A DNA stretch of 64,000 nucleotides from NCBI GenBank assembly GCA_018000295.1, contig JAGNKE010000008.1, positions 1-64,000 on the forward strand. Direction: 5' to 3'. This DNA comes from Alphaproteobacteria bacterium. Its GTDB lineage: Bacteria > Pseudomonadota > Alphaproteobacteria > Micavibrionales > Micavibrionaceae. Position 1 is the stretch's first letter, and each line of letters begins with the position of its first letter. The translations under genes were made by a program, and so were the position numbers. Positions 49,429 to 58,285 of the stretch are shown piece after piece. The notes beneath the pieces were generated by a model that ran no database searches, was not told the origin of the DNA, and saw only the letters and a list, made by a program, of their open reading frames with translations.

Positions 49429-51399
49429 CTATTTTTCCTTTAATGCCTTTAGCATGATTTCCGACATCCGGCGGGCGAAGGCGCTTGGGTCGTCGAGCGG
49501 TTCGCTCTGGAGAATGATGGCCTGATCGAGAAGGAGGTTCGCTGATTCTGTTATGTCTTCTCCCCGCTCGGCCATGGAGGCGATCCTAAGGATCAGCGGG
49601 TGGCGTGGGTTGATTTCAAGAACGGGCTTCGTGCTGCTTTCATATTTCTGGTGGATTTTCAGGACGCGCTCCATGTGCATATCCACGCTGTTGTCGGCGG
49701 CGACGAGGCAGACGGGCGAATCGGTCAGGCGCTGGGATTTCCTGATATTCTGGACCTTGCCCTGAAGGATATCGGCCAGACGGACGATGAGGCCGCCAAT
49801 GTTGGCCTGCTCGTGTTCTCCAACTTCAGATTCCGGGGTTTTGTCCTCGCCTGATTCGTCTTTGTGGAAGCTGTCGAGATTGATGCTGCCCTTGGTAATG
49901 GATTTGAAGGGCTTGCCGGCGTAATCCAGTACTTTCTGGAGCCAGAAATCGTCCACAGTATCTGTCAAGAAGAGCACTTCGAGGCCACGGGCGCGGAATC
50001 CCTCCAGTTGCGGGCTGTTGCGGAGGCTGGAGAGGGATTCTCCGGTGATAAAGAAAATCTTGTCCTGGCCGTCTTTCATGCGGGAGACGTAATCCTCCAG
50101 GCTGATCAGTTTTTCGCCGCCATCGTGGGAACTGAAAAATCGGCAGACTTTCAACAGTTCCATGCGGTGCTCGGGTGCATCGTAGAGGCCTTCCTTGAGC
50201 ACGGCGCCGAACTGACCCCAGAAACTCAGGAAGGTGGGGGCGTCATCGCGGGAGAGCTTATCGAGGTCGGAGAGAATCTTTTTGGCCACGACGCTGCGGA
50301 TTTTGCTGACGACCGGGTTGAATTGCAGGCTTTCGCGGCTGATGTTCAGCGGCAAATCCTCGCTGTCCACTATGCCGCGCACGAAGCGCAGCCACGGGTA
50401 CATGAGGGTGTTCACATCCTCCGAGATAAACACTCGGCGGACATAAAGTTTGACGAAGTGGCGGCGAGAAGGATCGAACAGATCCCACGGGCGCAGGGTC
50501 GGGATGTAGAGCAGGCCGGTGAATTCGATCTTGCCTTCGGCCTTCCAGTGGGCAGTCATCAGCGGTTCGTCGAAGCCGCCCGTAAGATGGCGGTAGAATT
50601 CGGTGTATTGCTCCGCGCTGATTTCTGATTTCGGACGCATCCAAAGGGCGGAGGCGGCGTTCAGTTTTTCCGATTCGCTGTGCTTTGTTTCGTGGGGGGT
50701 GCCGAGAAAGATCGGGACGCTGATATGGTCCGAGTACATTTTCACGGTCATCTTTATTTTTTCATCGAGCAGGAAGTCGCAGGCTTGGTCCTTCAGGTCG
50801 AGCTTGATCGTGGTGCCGCGTTCGCCGTCGAGCCATCGGGCGTGTTCTTCATCCGCTATGGTTACGGTGAAGCCCGCTCGCCCGTCTGATTCCCAAAGCC
50901 AGGCCTCTTTCTCCCCGGCCTTGCGGCTGACGACGCGGATGCGGTGGGCGACCATGAATCCCGCGTAAAAACCTACACCGAACTGACCGATCAATTTGAG
51001 TTTATCCGCACCCCCCTGTTCCTTCATTTGCTGCATGAGGGCTGCCGTTCCGGATTTGGCGATGGTCCCAAGGTTTTCCGTCAATTCATCCGCATTCATG
51101 CCGATGCCGTTGTCGATAACGGTCAGGGTGCGGTCCTTCGTGTCCTTGAAGACGTGGATTCTAAAATCCGGATTGTCCTTAATGAGGTTTGGATTGGTGA
51201 TCGAATCATAACGCAGACGGTCACAGGCATCGGCGGCGTTCGAGATCAGCTCGCGCAGGAAGACGTCGTGATTCGTGTAGAGTGCGTTGGCCACTATATC
51301 GAGCAGACGCGAGACGTCCGCGCTGAAGGATTTTGCGTTTTCCGGAGGGGCGGGAGGGGGCGTTTGCCCCTGTTCCTTATTATTCGCTTTTGCGTTCAT
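49429..51399 (-). CDS. htpG: HtpG (Hsp90) chaperone
   Basis: A 656-residue Hsp90: the N-terminal ATPase with LISNAADACDRLRYDS, IDNGIGMNADEL and LIGQFGVGFYAGFMV, the middle domain with RRVFISEDVNTLMYPWLRFVRG... and NISRESLQFNPVVSKIRS, and a C-terminal dimer domain. It helps late folding of client proteins in the cytoplasm under stress. It is preceded by pdxH on the same strand. Confidence 0.98.
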   Translation of the reverse strand: MNAKANNKEQGQTPPPAPPENAKSFSADVSRLLDIVANALYTNHDVFLRELISNAADACDRLRYDSITNPNLIKDNPDFRIHVFKDTKDRTLTVIDNGIGMNADELTENLGTIAKSGTAALMQQMKEQGGADKLKLIGQFGVGFYAGFMVAHRIRVVSRKAGEKEAWLWESDGRAGFTVTIADEEHARWLDGERGTTIKLDLKDQACDFLLDEKIKMTVKMYSDHISVPIFLGTPHETKHSESEKLNAASALWMRPKSEISAEQYTEFYRHLTGGFDEPLMTAHWKAEGKIEFTGLLYIPTLRPWDLFDPSRRHFVKLYVRRVFISEDVNTLMYPWLRFVRGIVDSEDLPLNISRESLQFNPVVSKIRSVVAKKILSDLDKLSRDDAPTFLSFWGQFGAVLKEGLYDAPEHRMELLKVCRFFSSHDGGEKLISLEDYVSRMKDGQDKIFFITGESLSSLRNSPQLEGFRARGLEVLFLTDTVDDFWLQKVLDYAGKPFKSITKGSINLDSFHKDESGEDKTPESEVGEHEQANIGGLIVRLADILQGKVQNIRKSQRLTDSPVCLVAADNSVDMHMERVLKIHQKYESSTKPVLEINPRHPLILRIASMAERGEDITESANLLLDQAIILQSEPLDDPSAFARRMSEIMLKALKEK

Positions 51400-51431
51400 A
51401 GGTCTCTATATGGCCCTGTTTTCCAAGAGAA

Positions 51432-52037
51432 TCAAGGGTAAAGACGCTGGATGGCCCAGAGGCCGTCCGCCGTCCTGCGATACTGGAAACGGTCATGGAG
51501 GCGGTCGGGGTGGCTCCACCAGAATTCTATGGTGTCCGGTTTCAGGATATATCCGACCCAATAAGGTGGGCGGGGGACTGATTCGCCTTTAGGGTATTTT
51601 TTTACGTAATTCCCAAATTTATCTTCCAAAATATTGCGGCTTTCGAGCGGGTGGGACTGGTTGGAGGCCCAGGCGCCGATTTGCCTGTCATAGGGGCGGG
51701 TGGCGAAATATTCGTCGGTTTCGCCGTCCGGCGCCTTTTCCACTGTGCCCTCGATGCAGACCTGCCGATGCAGGGATTTCCAGTGAAAGCAGAGGGCGGC
51801 GCGGGGGTTTTCAGCCAGATGGTGGCCCTTGAAGCTTTGTTCGTTGCTGTGAAATTTAAAGCCGCGCTCGTCGGCCTGTTTGAGCAGAACCATACGAACC
51901 CGCGGCGCCCCGGCTTCGTTTGCTGTGGCCAGTGCCATGGTGTCCGGGTCGTTGGGTTCGCTGTTTTGAGCCTCTTCATACCATTTATGAAAAAAAAGCA
52001 AAGGGTTGGAAGGGAGGGTGTCTTTTTCCATGTCCAT
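51432..52037 (-). CDS. pdxH: pyridoxamine/pyridoxine 5'-phosphate oxidase
   Basis: PdxH makes pyridoxal 5'-phosphate with FMN and O2. From ATG 52037 the product is 201 residues with PNDPDTMALATANEAGAPRVRMVLLK, FHSNEQSFKG, AALCFHWKSLHRQVCIEGTV and the C-terminal FWWSHPDRLHDRFQYRR. The longer frame to 52076 adds an unsuitable start. It lies 33 bases before htpG on the same strand. Confidence 0.96.
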   Translation of the reverse strand: MDMEKDTLPSNPLLFFHKWYEEAQNSEPNDPDTMALATANEAGAPRVRMVLLKQADERGFKFHSNEQSFKGHHLAENPRAALCFHWKSLHRQVCIEGTVEKAPDGETDEYFATRPYDRQIGAWASNQSHPLESRNILEDKFGNYVKKYPKGESVPRPPYWVGYILKPDTIEFWWSHPDRLHDRFQYRRTADGLWAIQRLYP

Positions 52038-52154
52038 AAAAATTCTTTCTGTGCGAAGAGTTTTTGTTTTATACACGTAGCATTGTCATGCCGTGATACA
52101 AACGGCTATAGTTAGTGACTTACGTTTTTAATGCAGATGCAAAGGTATAAGTGG

Positions 52155-52631
52155 ATGAAAAAAATAGCACTTGTGGGCATGGTCCTCTCTTCAATGGCTC
52201 TGACGGCCTGCGAAACCCTCGATACGACGGGTAACAAGCAGCTTATCGGAACGGGCAGCGGCGCCATTATCGGCGGTATTCTCGGCTCCAAGATCGGTGA
52301 CGGATCCGGGCAGCTCTGGGCGACCGGCGCGGGTGCGCTTGTGGGCGCCCTGCTCGGTAGCGAGATCGGTAAGTCTCTGGACAAGGCTGACCAAGGGTAT
52401 GCGTCTCAGGCGAATTACGAGGCGACGAGCGCCCCGATCGGGGAGCCTGTGTCGTGGAGCAACCCCCAGAGCGGTAACCACGGTACGGTGATTCCGACCC
52501 GTGAGGGAACCAGCGCCAGCGGTAATTACTGCCGTGAGTTCCAGCAGACGATCTATGTCGGCGGACGCGAAGAGTCAGCCTATGGTGTGGCCTGCCAGCA
52601 GCCGGATGGAACCTGGAAGATCGTGCAGTAG
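52155..52631 (+). CDS. glycine-zipper lipoprotein (17 kDa antigen type)
   Basis: A 158-residue lipoprotein from ATG 52155: the signal ends LSSMALTAC with the lipid-bearing cysteine. A glycine-zipper region (SGAIIGGILGSKIGDGSGQ and GAGALVGALLGSEIGKSLDKAD, residues 35-85) could sit in or against the outer membrane. The C-terminal part (SGNYCREFQQTIYVGGREES, then AYGVACQQPDGTWKIV) is the usual 17 kDa surface-antigen ending with two cysteines. An ATG at 52131 would add eight residues. Confidence 0.9.
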   Translation: MKKIALVGMVLSSMALTACETLDTTGNKQLIGTGSGAIIGGILGSKIGDGSGQLWATGAGALVGALLGSEIGKSLDKADQGYASQANYEATSAPIGEPVSWSNPQSGNHGTVIPTREGTSASGNYCREFQQTIYVGGREESAYGVACQQPDGTWKIVQ

Positions 52632-52657
52632 CTCCTATTTTTAAGAGTTTTACGAAG

Positions 52658-52682
52658 GGCCGCAGTGTCACGCGGCCTTTCT
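52658..52682 (+). terminator. terminator after the glycine-zipper gene
   Basis: GGCCGC (52658-52663) pairs with GCGGCC (52672-52677) around an eight-base loop and is followed by TTTCTCATTTT. Confidence 0.8.
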
Positions 52683-52696
52683 CATTTTGAGCTTTG

Positions 52697-54250
52697 TTAT
52701 TTTAAGGCGTTGGGGCTGATGAAACTTGTGATGTTTCCCGTTGCCGTTTCTTTTCCGTCGGTTTTCCTGCCATTTTCCATGGTCGAGTAGGCTTCAGAGA
52801 GTTTCCTGAAGGTTTCCTTGATCAGGGCGATATCCTCTGTCTTATCCGGGACGGTGGCGATAATGTCGGGCGTGATGATGCGGCCCTCGCGCCTTTGGCG
52901 GAACAGGTAGCGGGCGAAGCTGCGGATATTATCCCAACTGACCCTTGAGGCGTTTTGCTCAAAGATAGTGAGCAGGCGCGGTTTTTGCTGGTTCAGGGTT
53001 TTGGGGTCGGCGAGCATTAACTCGTCACTCAGCGCGATAAGGGCGTGGGCCGCCCAGCCGACGGGGTTTCCTGACATCAGCTTGGCGTTCTGGGCCATGG
53101 CTTCGCTCAGGAAGATTTTATAATCCTCAGGCGTGCGGACCTTGTCCATGCTCTTTCTGGCGCTTTCGAGGGCGATCTTCTCATGAACGCGCTTGTTCAT
53201 CTCCTGATCAGCGAAGGGGTTGTAGTCATTCAGGCTGGAGAAGATTTTCGGCTTTATGGCCATATGCTCCGCCACCATGTCGGCAATGGAGCGGACGTAG
53301 GTGTTTTCGTTGGTGTAGATGGCCGCGCCGAGGATCGTCTCCCGGTCGAACCCGCACCAGGCCATTTCCTGCGCCGGGTTGCAGAAGGCACGCCATTGCT
53401 TGATCGCGGAAATCTTAAAGGTCATGCCAATTTCCTTGGTGATCCGTACCGCCAGGGGGAGGGTTTTTTCCTTTTTTCCTGAACCGCTGAGGCTTTCCGT
53501 GAGCAGGAGTTGGAGCGTTTCCAGACTGATAGGGAAGGGATATTTCTCAGAGATAAAGCCGATTTGAGGAGCGAGAGTATCCTGCATTCTTTGCACGGCC
53601 AGAGATTTTATTGCATTTTCAGTGCCGTGGAGCGCCTGGAATGTGGCTGAAAATATGTCAGCAAGAAGATTGCGGTGATAATATTCTTGCGTATCCAGTT
53701 TGGTGATAATGATACCTTCGGTTATTTCCAATCGCGATAACGGGCTGTTTTCCGTTTTTTGCGTTTCGACAGCGGCGTTATTCGGCTTTGGCGGCGTTTT
53801 GGACAGGCTGGGGAGTGTACCCGCTTTTTTGAGAATTTCGGCTTGGGCGGCGTGAAAATCCTCATAAAGGGCGAGTGCGTGCCAAACCAGATGTAAGGCG
53901 TGATTCTTGAGATCTTCCTGTGTGTTGAAACGGTCGGCGTTGACGAAGAATATCCCCAGAGTCCGGGTTGAACGGAAAAAGCCGAGGATTCCCGGGCTGC
54001 TGTGTTCGACCAAGCCGACAAAACAGGTGCGGTTGCCGGTTATTTCCTTGTCTTTACTGTTCAGGATGTAGTCAAGAATCAGCGGACCCGCAGGGTGTTC
54101 CCCGATAGTTTCCTTTTCCTGTACGAGCGCCTTTTTTCTCTTATCTTCCTCGTGGACGATAAAGGTCAGTGTCAACTCAGGGTAACCCGTCTCGATCTGG
54201 CGGGCGATGACCTTGCAAATATGGGTGGCAGTTTTCAGATCAACAGGCAT
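52697..54250 (-). CDS. large hypothetical protein
   Basis: A 517-residue soluble protein, no signal peptide or membrane helix. The first 140 residues (FIVHEEDKRKKALVQEKETIGEHPAGPLILDYILN, in part) include HLVWHALALYEDFHAAQAEIL, which holds histidines in a zincin-like H-x-x-x-H spacing. A proline-rich linker follows near residue 150, and then a helical domain with WRAFCNPAQEMAWCGFDRETILGAAIYTN. The WCGF and FCNPAQEMAW segments look conserved. No family is recognised. It is divergent from fabI. Confidence 0.68.
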   Translation of the reverse strand: MPVDLKTATHICKVIARQIETGYPELTLTFIVHEEDKRKKALVQEKETIGEHPAGPLILDYILNSKDKEITGNRTCFVGLVEHSSPGILGFFRSTRTLGIFFVNADRFNTQEDLKNHALHLVWHALALYEDFHAAQAEILKKAGTLPSLSKTPPKPNNAAVETQKTENSPLSRLEITEGIIITKLDTQEYYHRNLLADIFSATFQALHGTENAIKSLAVQRMQDTLAPQIGFISEKYPFPISLETLQLLLTESLSGSGKKEKTLPLAVRITKEIGMTFKISAIKQWRAFCNPAQEMAWCGFDRETILGAAIYTNENTYVRSIADMVAEHMAIKPKIFSSLNDYNPFADQEMNKRVHEKIALESARKSMDKVRTPEDYKIFLSEAMAQNAKLMSGNPVGWAAHALIALSDELMLADPKTLNQQKPRLLTIFEQNASRVSWDNIRSFARYLFRQRREGRIITPDIIATVPDKTEDIALIKETFRKLSEAYSTMENGRKTDGKETATGNITSFISPNALK

Positions 54251-54404
54251 GATTAAATATCAAAACGCTTTTTTTGAGCGTAGGGAACAAGGAAGCATCA
54301 TAGCAGAAAAAATTCCGGGTATAAAAGGGCATGACGTTTGGCCCCTAGACGCAAAGGCTGAAATGTGTAGGATACGAGGGATCAGACAACATTTTTCATG
54401 ACGT

Positions 54405-55259
54405 ATGACGATGAGTGAAGTTTTGAAAGGAAAACGCGGCCTGATCATGGGGGTTGCGAACGAGCGTTCGATTGCTTGGGGTATCGCAGAAGAAGCGATG
54501 AATCACGGGGCGGAACTGGCGTTCACTTTTCAGGGTGAGGCGCTGGAGAAGCGTGTGCGGCCCCTAGCGGAGAAGGCCGGATCCAAGATCGTCCTGCCGT
54601 GCGATGTGACTGATGAAGCCAGCGTGGATGCCGTCTTCAAGGCGCTTGAGAAAGAGTGGGGGCAGCTGGATTTTCTTGTTCATGCCATCGCTTTTTCCGA
54701 TAAGAATGAGCTGGACGGTCTTTATCTGAACACCACTCGCGGCAATTTCCTGCGGACTATGGATATTTCGGTTTATTCTTTTACTTCCGTCGCACAGAAG
54801 GCCTATCCACTCATGAAGGAGAAGGGGGGGAGCCTTTTGACCCTCACCTATTACGGGGCGGAGCGCGTGATGCCCCATTACAACGTCATGGGGGTGGCGA
54901 AGGCGGCTCTGGAGGCCTCCGTGCGTTATCTGGCTGCTGATGTCGGCAAAGATAATATCCGGGTCAATGCCATTTCCGCCGGGCCGATCAAGACTCTGGC
55001 CGCCAGCGGGATCGGCGATTTCCGGTATATCCTGAAATGGAATGAATTAAATTCGCCCCTGCGGCGGAACGTTACCATCAACGATGTCGGCAAGGCGGGC
55101 CTGTTCCTGCTCTCCGATCTGGGCAGCGGGGTGACGGGCGAGGTTCTGCACGTCGATGCCGGCTATCATACGGTGGGCATGGTAGCGGTGGATTCCGCCG
55201 CGCAGACCGCCGAGCTTCTGCAGGGGATCGCCCCGAAATCATCGGAGGAGGCCGCGTAA
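54405..55259 (+). CDS. fabI: enoyl-ACP reductase (FabI)
   Basis: FabI reduces enoyl-ACP with NADH in the last step of each fatty-acid elongation round. The 284-residue product has GKRGLIMGVANERSIAWGIAEEA, VHAIAFSDKNELDG, the catalytic Y-x6-K pair in YYGAERVMPHYNVMGVAKAALEA, and AGPIKTLAASGIGDF. A second ATG at 54411 could also be the start. The stop at 55257-55259 is directly followed by the GTG of the yciI-like gene, so the genes form an operon. Confidence 0.97.
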   Translation: MTMSEVLKGKRGLIMGVANERSIAWGIAEEAMNHGAELAFTFQGEALEKRVRPLAEKAGSKIVLPCDVTDEASVDAVFKALEKEWGQLDFLVHAIAFSDKNELDGLYLNTTRGNFLRTMDISVYSFTSVAQKAYPLMKEKGGSLLTLTYYGAERVMPHYNVMGVAKAALEASVRYLAADVGKDNIRVNAISAGPIKTLAASGIGDFRYILKWNELNSPLRRNVTINDVGKAGLFLLSDLGSGVTGEVLHVDAGYHTVGMVAVDSAAQTAELLQGIAPKSSEEAA

Positions 55260-55571
55260 GTGCCCCAGTTCGTCGTGATCGCACGGGATGCGAAGGATGA
55301 GGGGGCGCTGGAACGCCGGTTGGCCGTGCGCGAGGCGCATATCAAGGCTTGCGATCTGGCCGTTGAAACGGGGCAGCAGATTTACGGGGCTGCGCTGTTG
55401 AGCGAGGATGGCAAGATGTGCGGCTCCGTTATGGTGTTTGAGATGGAGTCCCGCGCCGTTCTGGATGATTATCTCAAGAACGAGCCTTATGTGACGAATA
55501 AGGTCTGGGGGGAGATCGAGATCATCCCCTGCAAGACCGGGCCGAGTTTTACGAAGTTTCTGCCACAATGA
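55260..55571 (+). CDS. YciI-like protein
   Basis: A 103-residue YciI-fold protein from a GTG that directly follows the fabI stop. It has FVVIARDAKDEGALERRLAVREAHI and DDYLKNEPYVTNKVWGEIEIIPC, the family pattern with a conserved histidine and aspartate. YciI proteins are ferredoxin-like dimers with proposed enzymatic or binding roles. The stop overlaps the start of the next gene (ATGA). Confidence 0.87.
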   Translation: MPQFVVIARDAKDEGALERRLAVREAHIKACDLAVETGQQIYGAALLSEDGKMCGSVMVFEMESRAVLDDYLKNEPYVTNKVWGEIEIIPCKTGPSFTKFLPQ

Positions 55572-56029
55572 TCTGGTTCACATCCTATAGCGTCGATTAT
55601 CTGGAAGGTTTGCGGAACGCCAATATGGGGACGCATATCGGGATTCAATTCACGGAGATCGGCGATGATTATCTTTGCGCCCGAATGCCCGTGGACAAGC
55701 GCACGACGCAGCCCTTTGGCATCCTGCATGGCGGGGCGAGTTGTGTTCTGTCCGAAACGTTGGGCAGCGTGGCGGCGTGGATGTGTATCGACCCTGACAA
55801 GGAGCGTGCGGTGGGGCTGGAGATCAACGCCAACCACATCCGCGCCGTGACGGAGGGGTTCGTGGTCGGGAGATGTTCGCCGCTGCATATCGGGCGGCGG
55901 ACGCATGTGTGGCAGACGGATATCACGGAGGAGGGCACGGGCAAACGGGTGGCGATTTCGCGGCTGACGGTGGCGATCATCGAGCAGGGGACTTTGTCCG
56001 CGCAAAAAGAGAAGGTGATCGTGAAGTGA
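55568..56029 (+). CDS. PaaI-type hotdog thioesterase
   Basis: A 153-residue hotdog protein. MGTHIGIQFTEIGDDYLCARMPV and the catalytic-loop segment FGILHGGASCVLSETLGSVAA match the PaaI/MenI-like acyl-CoA thioesterases, with H-G-G and a glutamate on the helix. It would hydrolyse an aromatic or acyl-CoA thioester, substrate unknown. It is translationally coupled to the YciI-like gene and follows fabI. Confidence 0.9.
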   Translation: MIWFTSYSVDYLEGLRNANMGTHIGIQFTEIGDDYLCARMPVDKRTTQPFGILHGGASCVLSETLGSVAAWMCIDPDKERAVGLEINANHIRAVTEGFVVGRCSPLHIGRRTHVWQTDITEEGTGKRVAISRLTVAIIEQGTLSAQKEKVIVK

Positions 56030-56034
56030 GTTTT

Positions 56035-56511
56035 AACCACAGAGGTTAAAGAGGGAAGAGGAGATAAAAGAGGGTTTTTATATGGCGCAGAAGCTTAACG
56101 ATATTACCGGAGAGATTGTTGATTGCGCCTATAAAATTCATAAGACCATGGGACCGGGGCTTTATGAGAAGGTTTATGAAGATTGCTTTGCGTATGAGCT
56201 TGAAAAGAAAGGTTTATTATTCAACCGGCAGCATCCAATCACCGTTCATTACGAGGAGCTTGTCATTCCTTCCGCCTTTAAAATTGACTTACTGGTTGCG
56301 GATACGGTTGTTGTCGAACTCAAAAGCACGGATAAAATCCACCCCATCCATCAGGCTCAGATTTTGACTTATCTTAAACTTGCTAAGCTACAGGTCGGGC
56401 TTCTTATAAATTTTAATGTTCCTCTTATCAAAGATGGTATAAAGCGATTTCATGTGTAAGTTACAAGGATGGACTCTTTGAACTCTTTTAAACTCTTTCA
56501 TCTCTGTGGTT
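56035..56511. repeat. inverted repeats flanking the GxxExxY gene
   Basis: AACCACAGAG (56035-56044) and its exact complement CTCTGTGGTT (56502-56511) bracket the single gene at 56082. The match continues weakly inward: GTTAAAGAGG on the left against ATGAAAGAGT on the right, giving 16 of about 19 aligned bases. The right end also contains repeated ACTCTTT units (about 56474-56499). The arrangement resembles a small mobile or repeat-borne unit. Confidence 0.75.
56082..56459 (+). CDS. GxxExxY protein (PDDEXK-like)
   Basis: A 125-residue GxxExxY protein: the name motif GPGLYEKVYEDCFAYEL, IKIDLLVADTVVVELKS-like FKIDLLVADTVVVELKSTDK with the PD-(D/E)xK-type D...E-x-K pair, and ILTYLKLAKLQVGLLINFN. 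The family is a putative nuclease fold with unknown function, often found as scattered single genes with flanking repeats. The gene is between two inverted repeats and looks inserted between the PaaI-like gene and aroC. Its A/T-rich composition differs from both neighbours. Confidence 0.9.
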   Translation: MAQKLNDITGEIVDCAYKIHKTMGPGLYEKVYEDCFAYELEKKGLLFNRQHPITVHYEELVIPSAFKIDLLVADTVVVELKSTDKIHPIHQAQILTYLKLAKLQVGLLINFNVPLIKDGIKRFHV

Positions 56512-56517
56512 TTAGTC

Positions 56518-57603
56518 ATGTCCGGTAACCGTTTCGGCACGTTGTTTCAGTATCAAAGTTTCGGGGAGAGCCATGGGCCTGCGATCGGCTGTGTGGTCGA
56601 TGGTGTGCCGCCGCGCATTGCCTTAAGCGAGGCGGATATCCAGTTCTGGCTGGACCGGCGGAAGCCAGGGCAGTCGCGGCATACGACGCAGCGGCAGGAG
56701 CCGGATGAAGTTCAGATTCTTTCTGGTGTTTTCGAGGGGCAGACGACGGGAACGCCCATTGGCGTCTTGATCCATAACGTCGATCAGAAATCCAAGGATT
56801 ACGGCGATATCAAGGACAAGTTCCGGCCCGGTCATGCGGATTACACCTATTTCAAGAAATACGGCATCCGCGATTACCGGGGCGGGGGACGGTCTTCGGC
56901 CCGCGAGACGGCGATGCGCGTTGCGGCGGGGGCGATTGCCCGCAAGGTGCTTGAAGCGCAGATCGGGGCGCAGGTGAAAATCCGCGGCTGCGTCGTGCAG
57001 ATCGGCACGGAAAAGATCAACCGCGATGCGTGGGATTGGGACGAGGTGGAGCGCAACCCGTTCTGGACTCCGGATGCGAAGGCGGGGAAGGACTGGGAAG
57101 CTTATCTGGATTCCATCCGCAAGAAGGGATCAAGCGCCGGGGCGCTGGTGGAGGTTCATGCGTCGGGGATTCCCGCCGGGCTGGGTGCGCCCGTTTATGA
57201 CAAGCTGGATGCGGACCTTGCGAAGGCGATGATGAGTATTAACGCGGTTAAGGCCGTGGAGATCGGCGCGGGGTTTGAGGCTGTCGCGCTGGGCGGGGAG
57301 GAGAATGCCGATGAAATCCGGCTGGATGAGTCGGGCAATCCGGTTTTTCTGTCCAACAATGCGGGGGGGATTCTGGGCGGAATTTCCTCGGGGCAGGACA
57401 TTACGGTGCGTGTGGCGTTTAAGCCGACGAGTTCGATTTTGACGCCGCGGAAGACGATTGACCTGCACGGGGAAGAGACGGATATCGTCACCAAGGGGCG
57501 GCATGATCCTTGTGTGGGAATCCGAGGGGTTCCGGTCGTTGAAGCCATGATGGCCTGTGTCTTGGCCGATCATTGGCTGCGTTATAAAGCTCAGTGTTTT
57601 TGA
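56518..57603 (+). CDS. aroC: chorismate synthase
   Basis: AroC converts EPSP to chorismate with reduced FMN. From ATG 56518 the product is 361 residues with [43 protein letters not shown] and [21 protein letters not shown] signatures, and [15 protein letters not shown] near the end. The ATG is only six bases from the right-hand inverted repeat of the GxxExxY unit and has no clear ribosome site, so the insertion may have changed its leader. Confidence 0.97.
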   Translation: MSGNRFGTLFQYQSFGESHGPAIGCVVDGVPPRIALSEADIQFWLDRRKPGQSRHTTQRQEPDEVQILSGVFEGQTTGTPIGVLIHNVDQKSKDYGDIKDKFRPGHADYTYFKKYGIRDYRGGGRSSARETAMRVAAGAIARKVLEAQIGAQVKIRGCVVQIGTEKINRDAWDWDEVERNPFWTPDAKAGKDWEAYLDSIRKKGSSAGALVEVHASGIPAGLGAPVYDKLDADLAKAMMSINAVKAVEIGAGFEAVALGGEENADEIRLDESGNPVFLSNNAGGILGGISSGQDITVRVAFKPTSSILTPRKTIDLHGEETDIVTKGRHDPCVGIRGVPVVEAMMACVLADHWLRYKAQCF

Positions 57604-57615
57604 AACATTTTTTCC

Positions 57616-58227
57616 ATGTTCTACGAACCGCGCAAGCAAGACCCCAAGGCCGATCTGGGGTTGAAGCATAATCCCTTTAAGGCCTTGGTGCAGCCGCGGC
57701 CCATCGGGTGGATTTCAACTCTGAGCGCGGAGGGGAAGGTTAATCTGGCCCCGTACAGCTATTATAACGCGGTGTGCGAAGACCCGCCGATGATCATGTT
57801 TTCCAGCAGTTCGAAATATAAGGATACGAGCCGGAACATTCTGGAGACCGGGGAGTTTGTTGTAAATGTGGTGACGGAGGCGTTGTTGCATCCAATGGTC
57901 GAGACGTCCCGCGATGTGCCGCACGGGGTAGATGAGTTTGAATTGGCCGGACTGACGAAAAGACCCAGCCGATTGGTCAAGCCGCCGGGAGTGGCGGAAT
58001 CGCCGATCCATCTGGAATGTACTTATTTTAAATCACTTGAACTGCCTTCGACCGATCCGGAGTCGGATTATGTCATTATTCTGGGAGAAGTGGTTGGAAT
58101 CCATATTGATCAGGCCGTCATCCGTGACGGGCTGGTTGATTTCACGTCGGTCGGGCGGTTGGGGTACAAGGATTATTCGATCACTACGGGCAAGCAATCT
58201 GTTGTTTTGAAAAAGCGCGATATCTGA
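57616..58227 (+). CDS. flavin reductase-like FMN-binding protein
   Basis: A 203-residue split-barrel flavoprotein with PRPIGWISTLSAEGKVNLAPYSYYNAVCEDPPM, KDTSRNILETGEFVVNVVTEALL and a C-terminal YSITTGKQSVVLKK. It belongs to the FMN-binding flavin reductase family; substrate and partner are unknown. It is 12 bases after aroC, and since aroC needs reduced FMN a functional link is possible, though unproven. Confidence 0.88.
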   Translation: MFYEPRKQDPKADLGLKHNPFKALVQPRPIGWISTLSAEGKVNLAPYSYYNAVCEDPPMIMFSSSSKYKDTSRNILETGEFVVNVVTEALLHPMVETSRDVPHGVDEFELAGLTKRPSRLVKPPGVAESPIHLECTYFKSLELPSTDPESDYVIILGEVVGIHIDQAVIRDGLVDFTSVGRLGYKDYSITTGKQSVVLKKRDI

Positions 58228-58285
58228 TAAGAGTAACATCAGGAAATCAGCCTTTTGGGGCGCTTTTTCATATTAGGAATCTCTC

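Noticed and set aside
58228..58285. Terminator after the flavin reductase-like gene
   Set aside because: Only a short GCC/GGC stem with a T run can be drawn; too weak to call.
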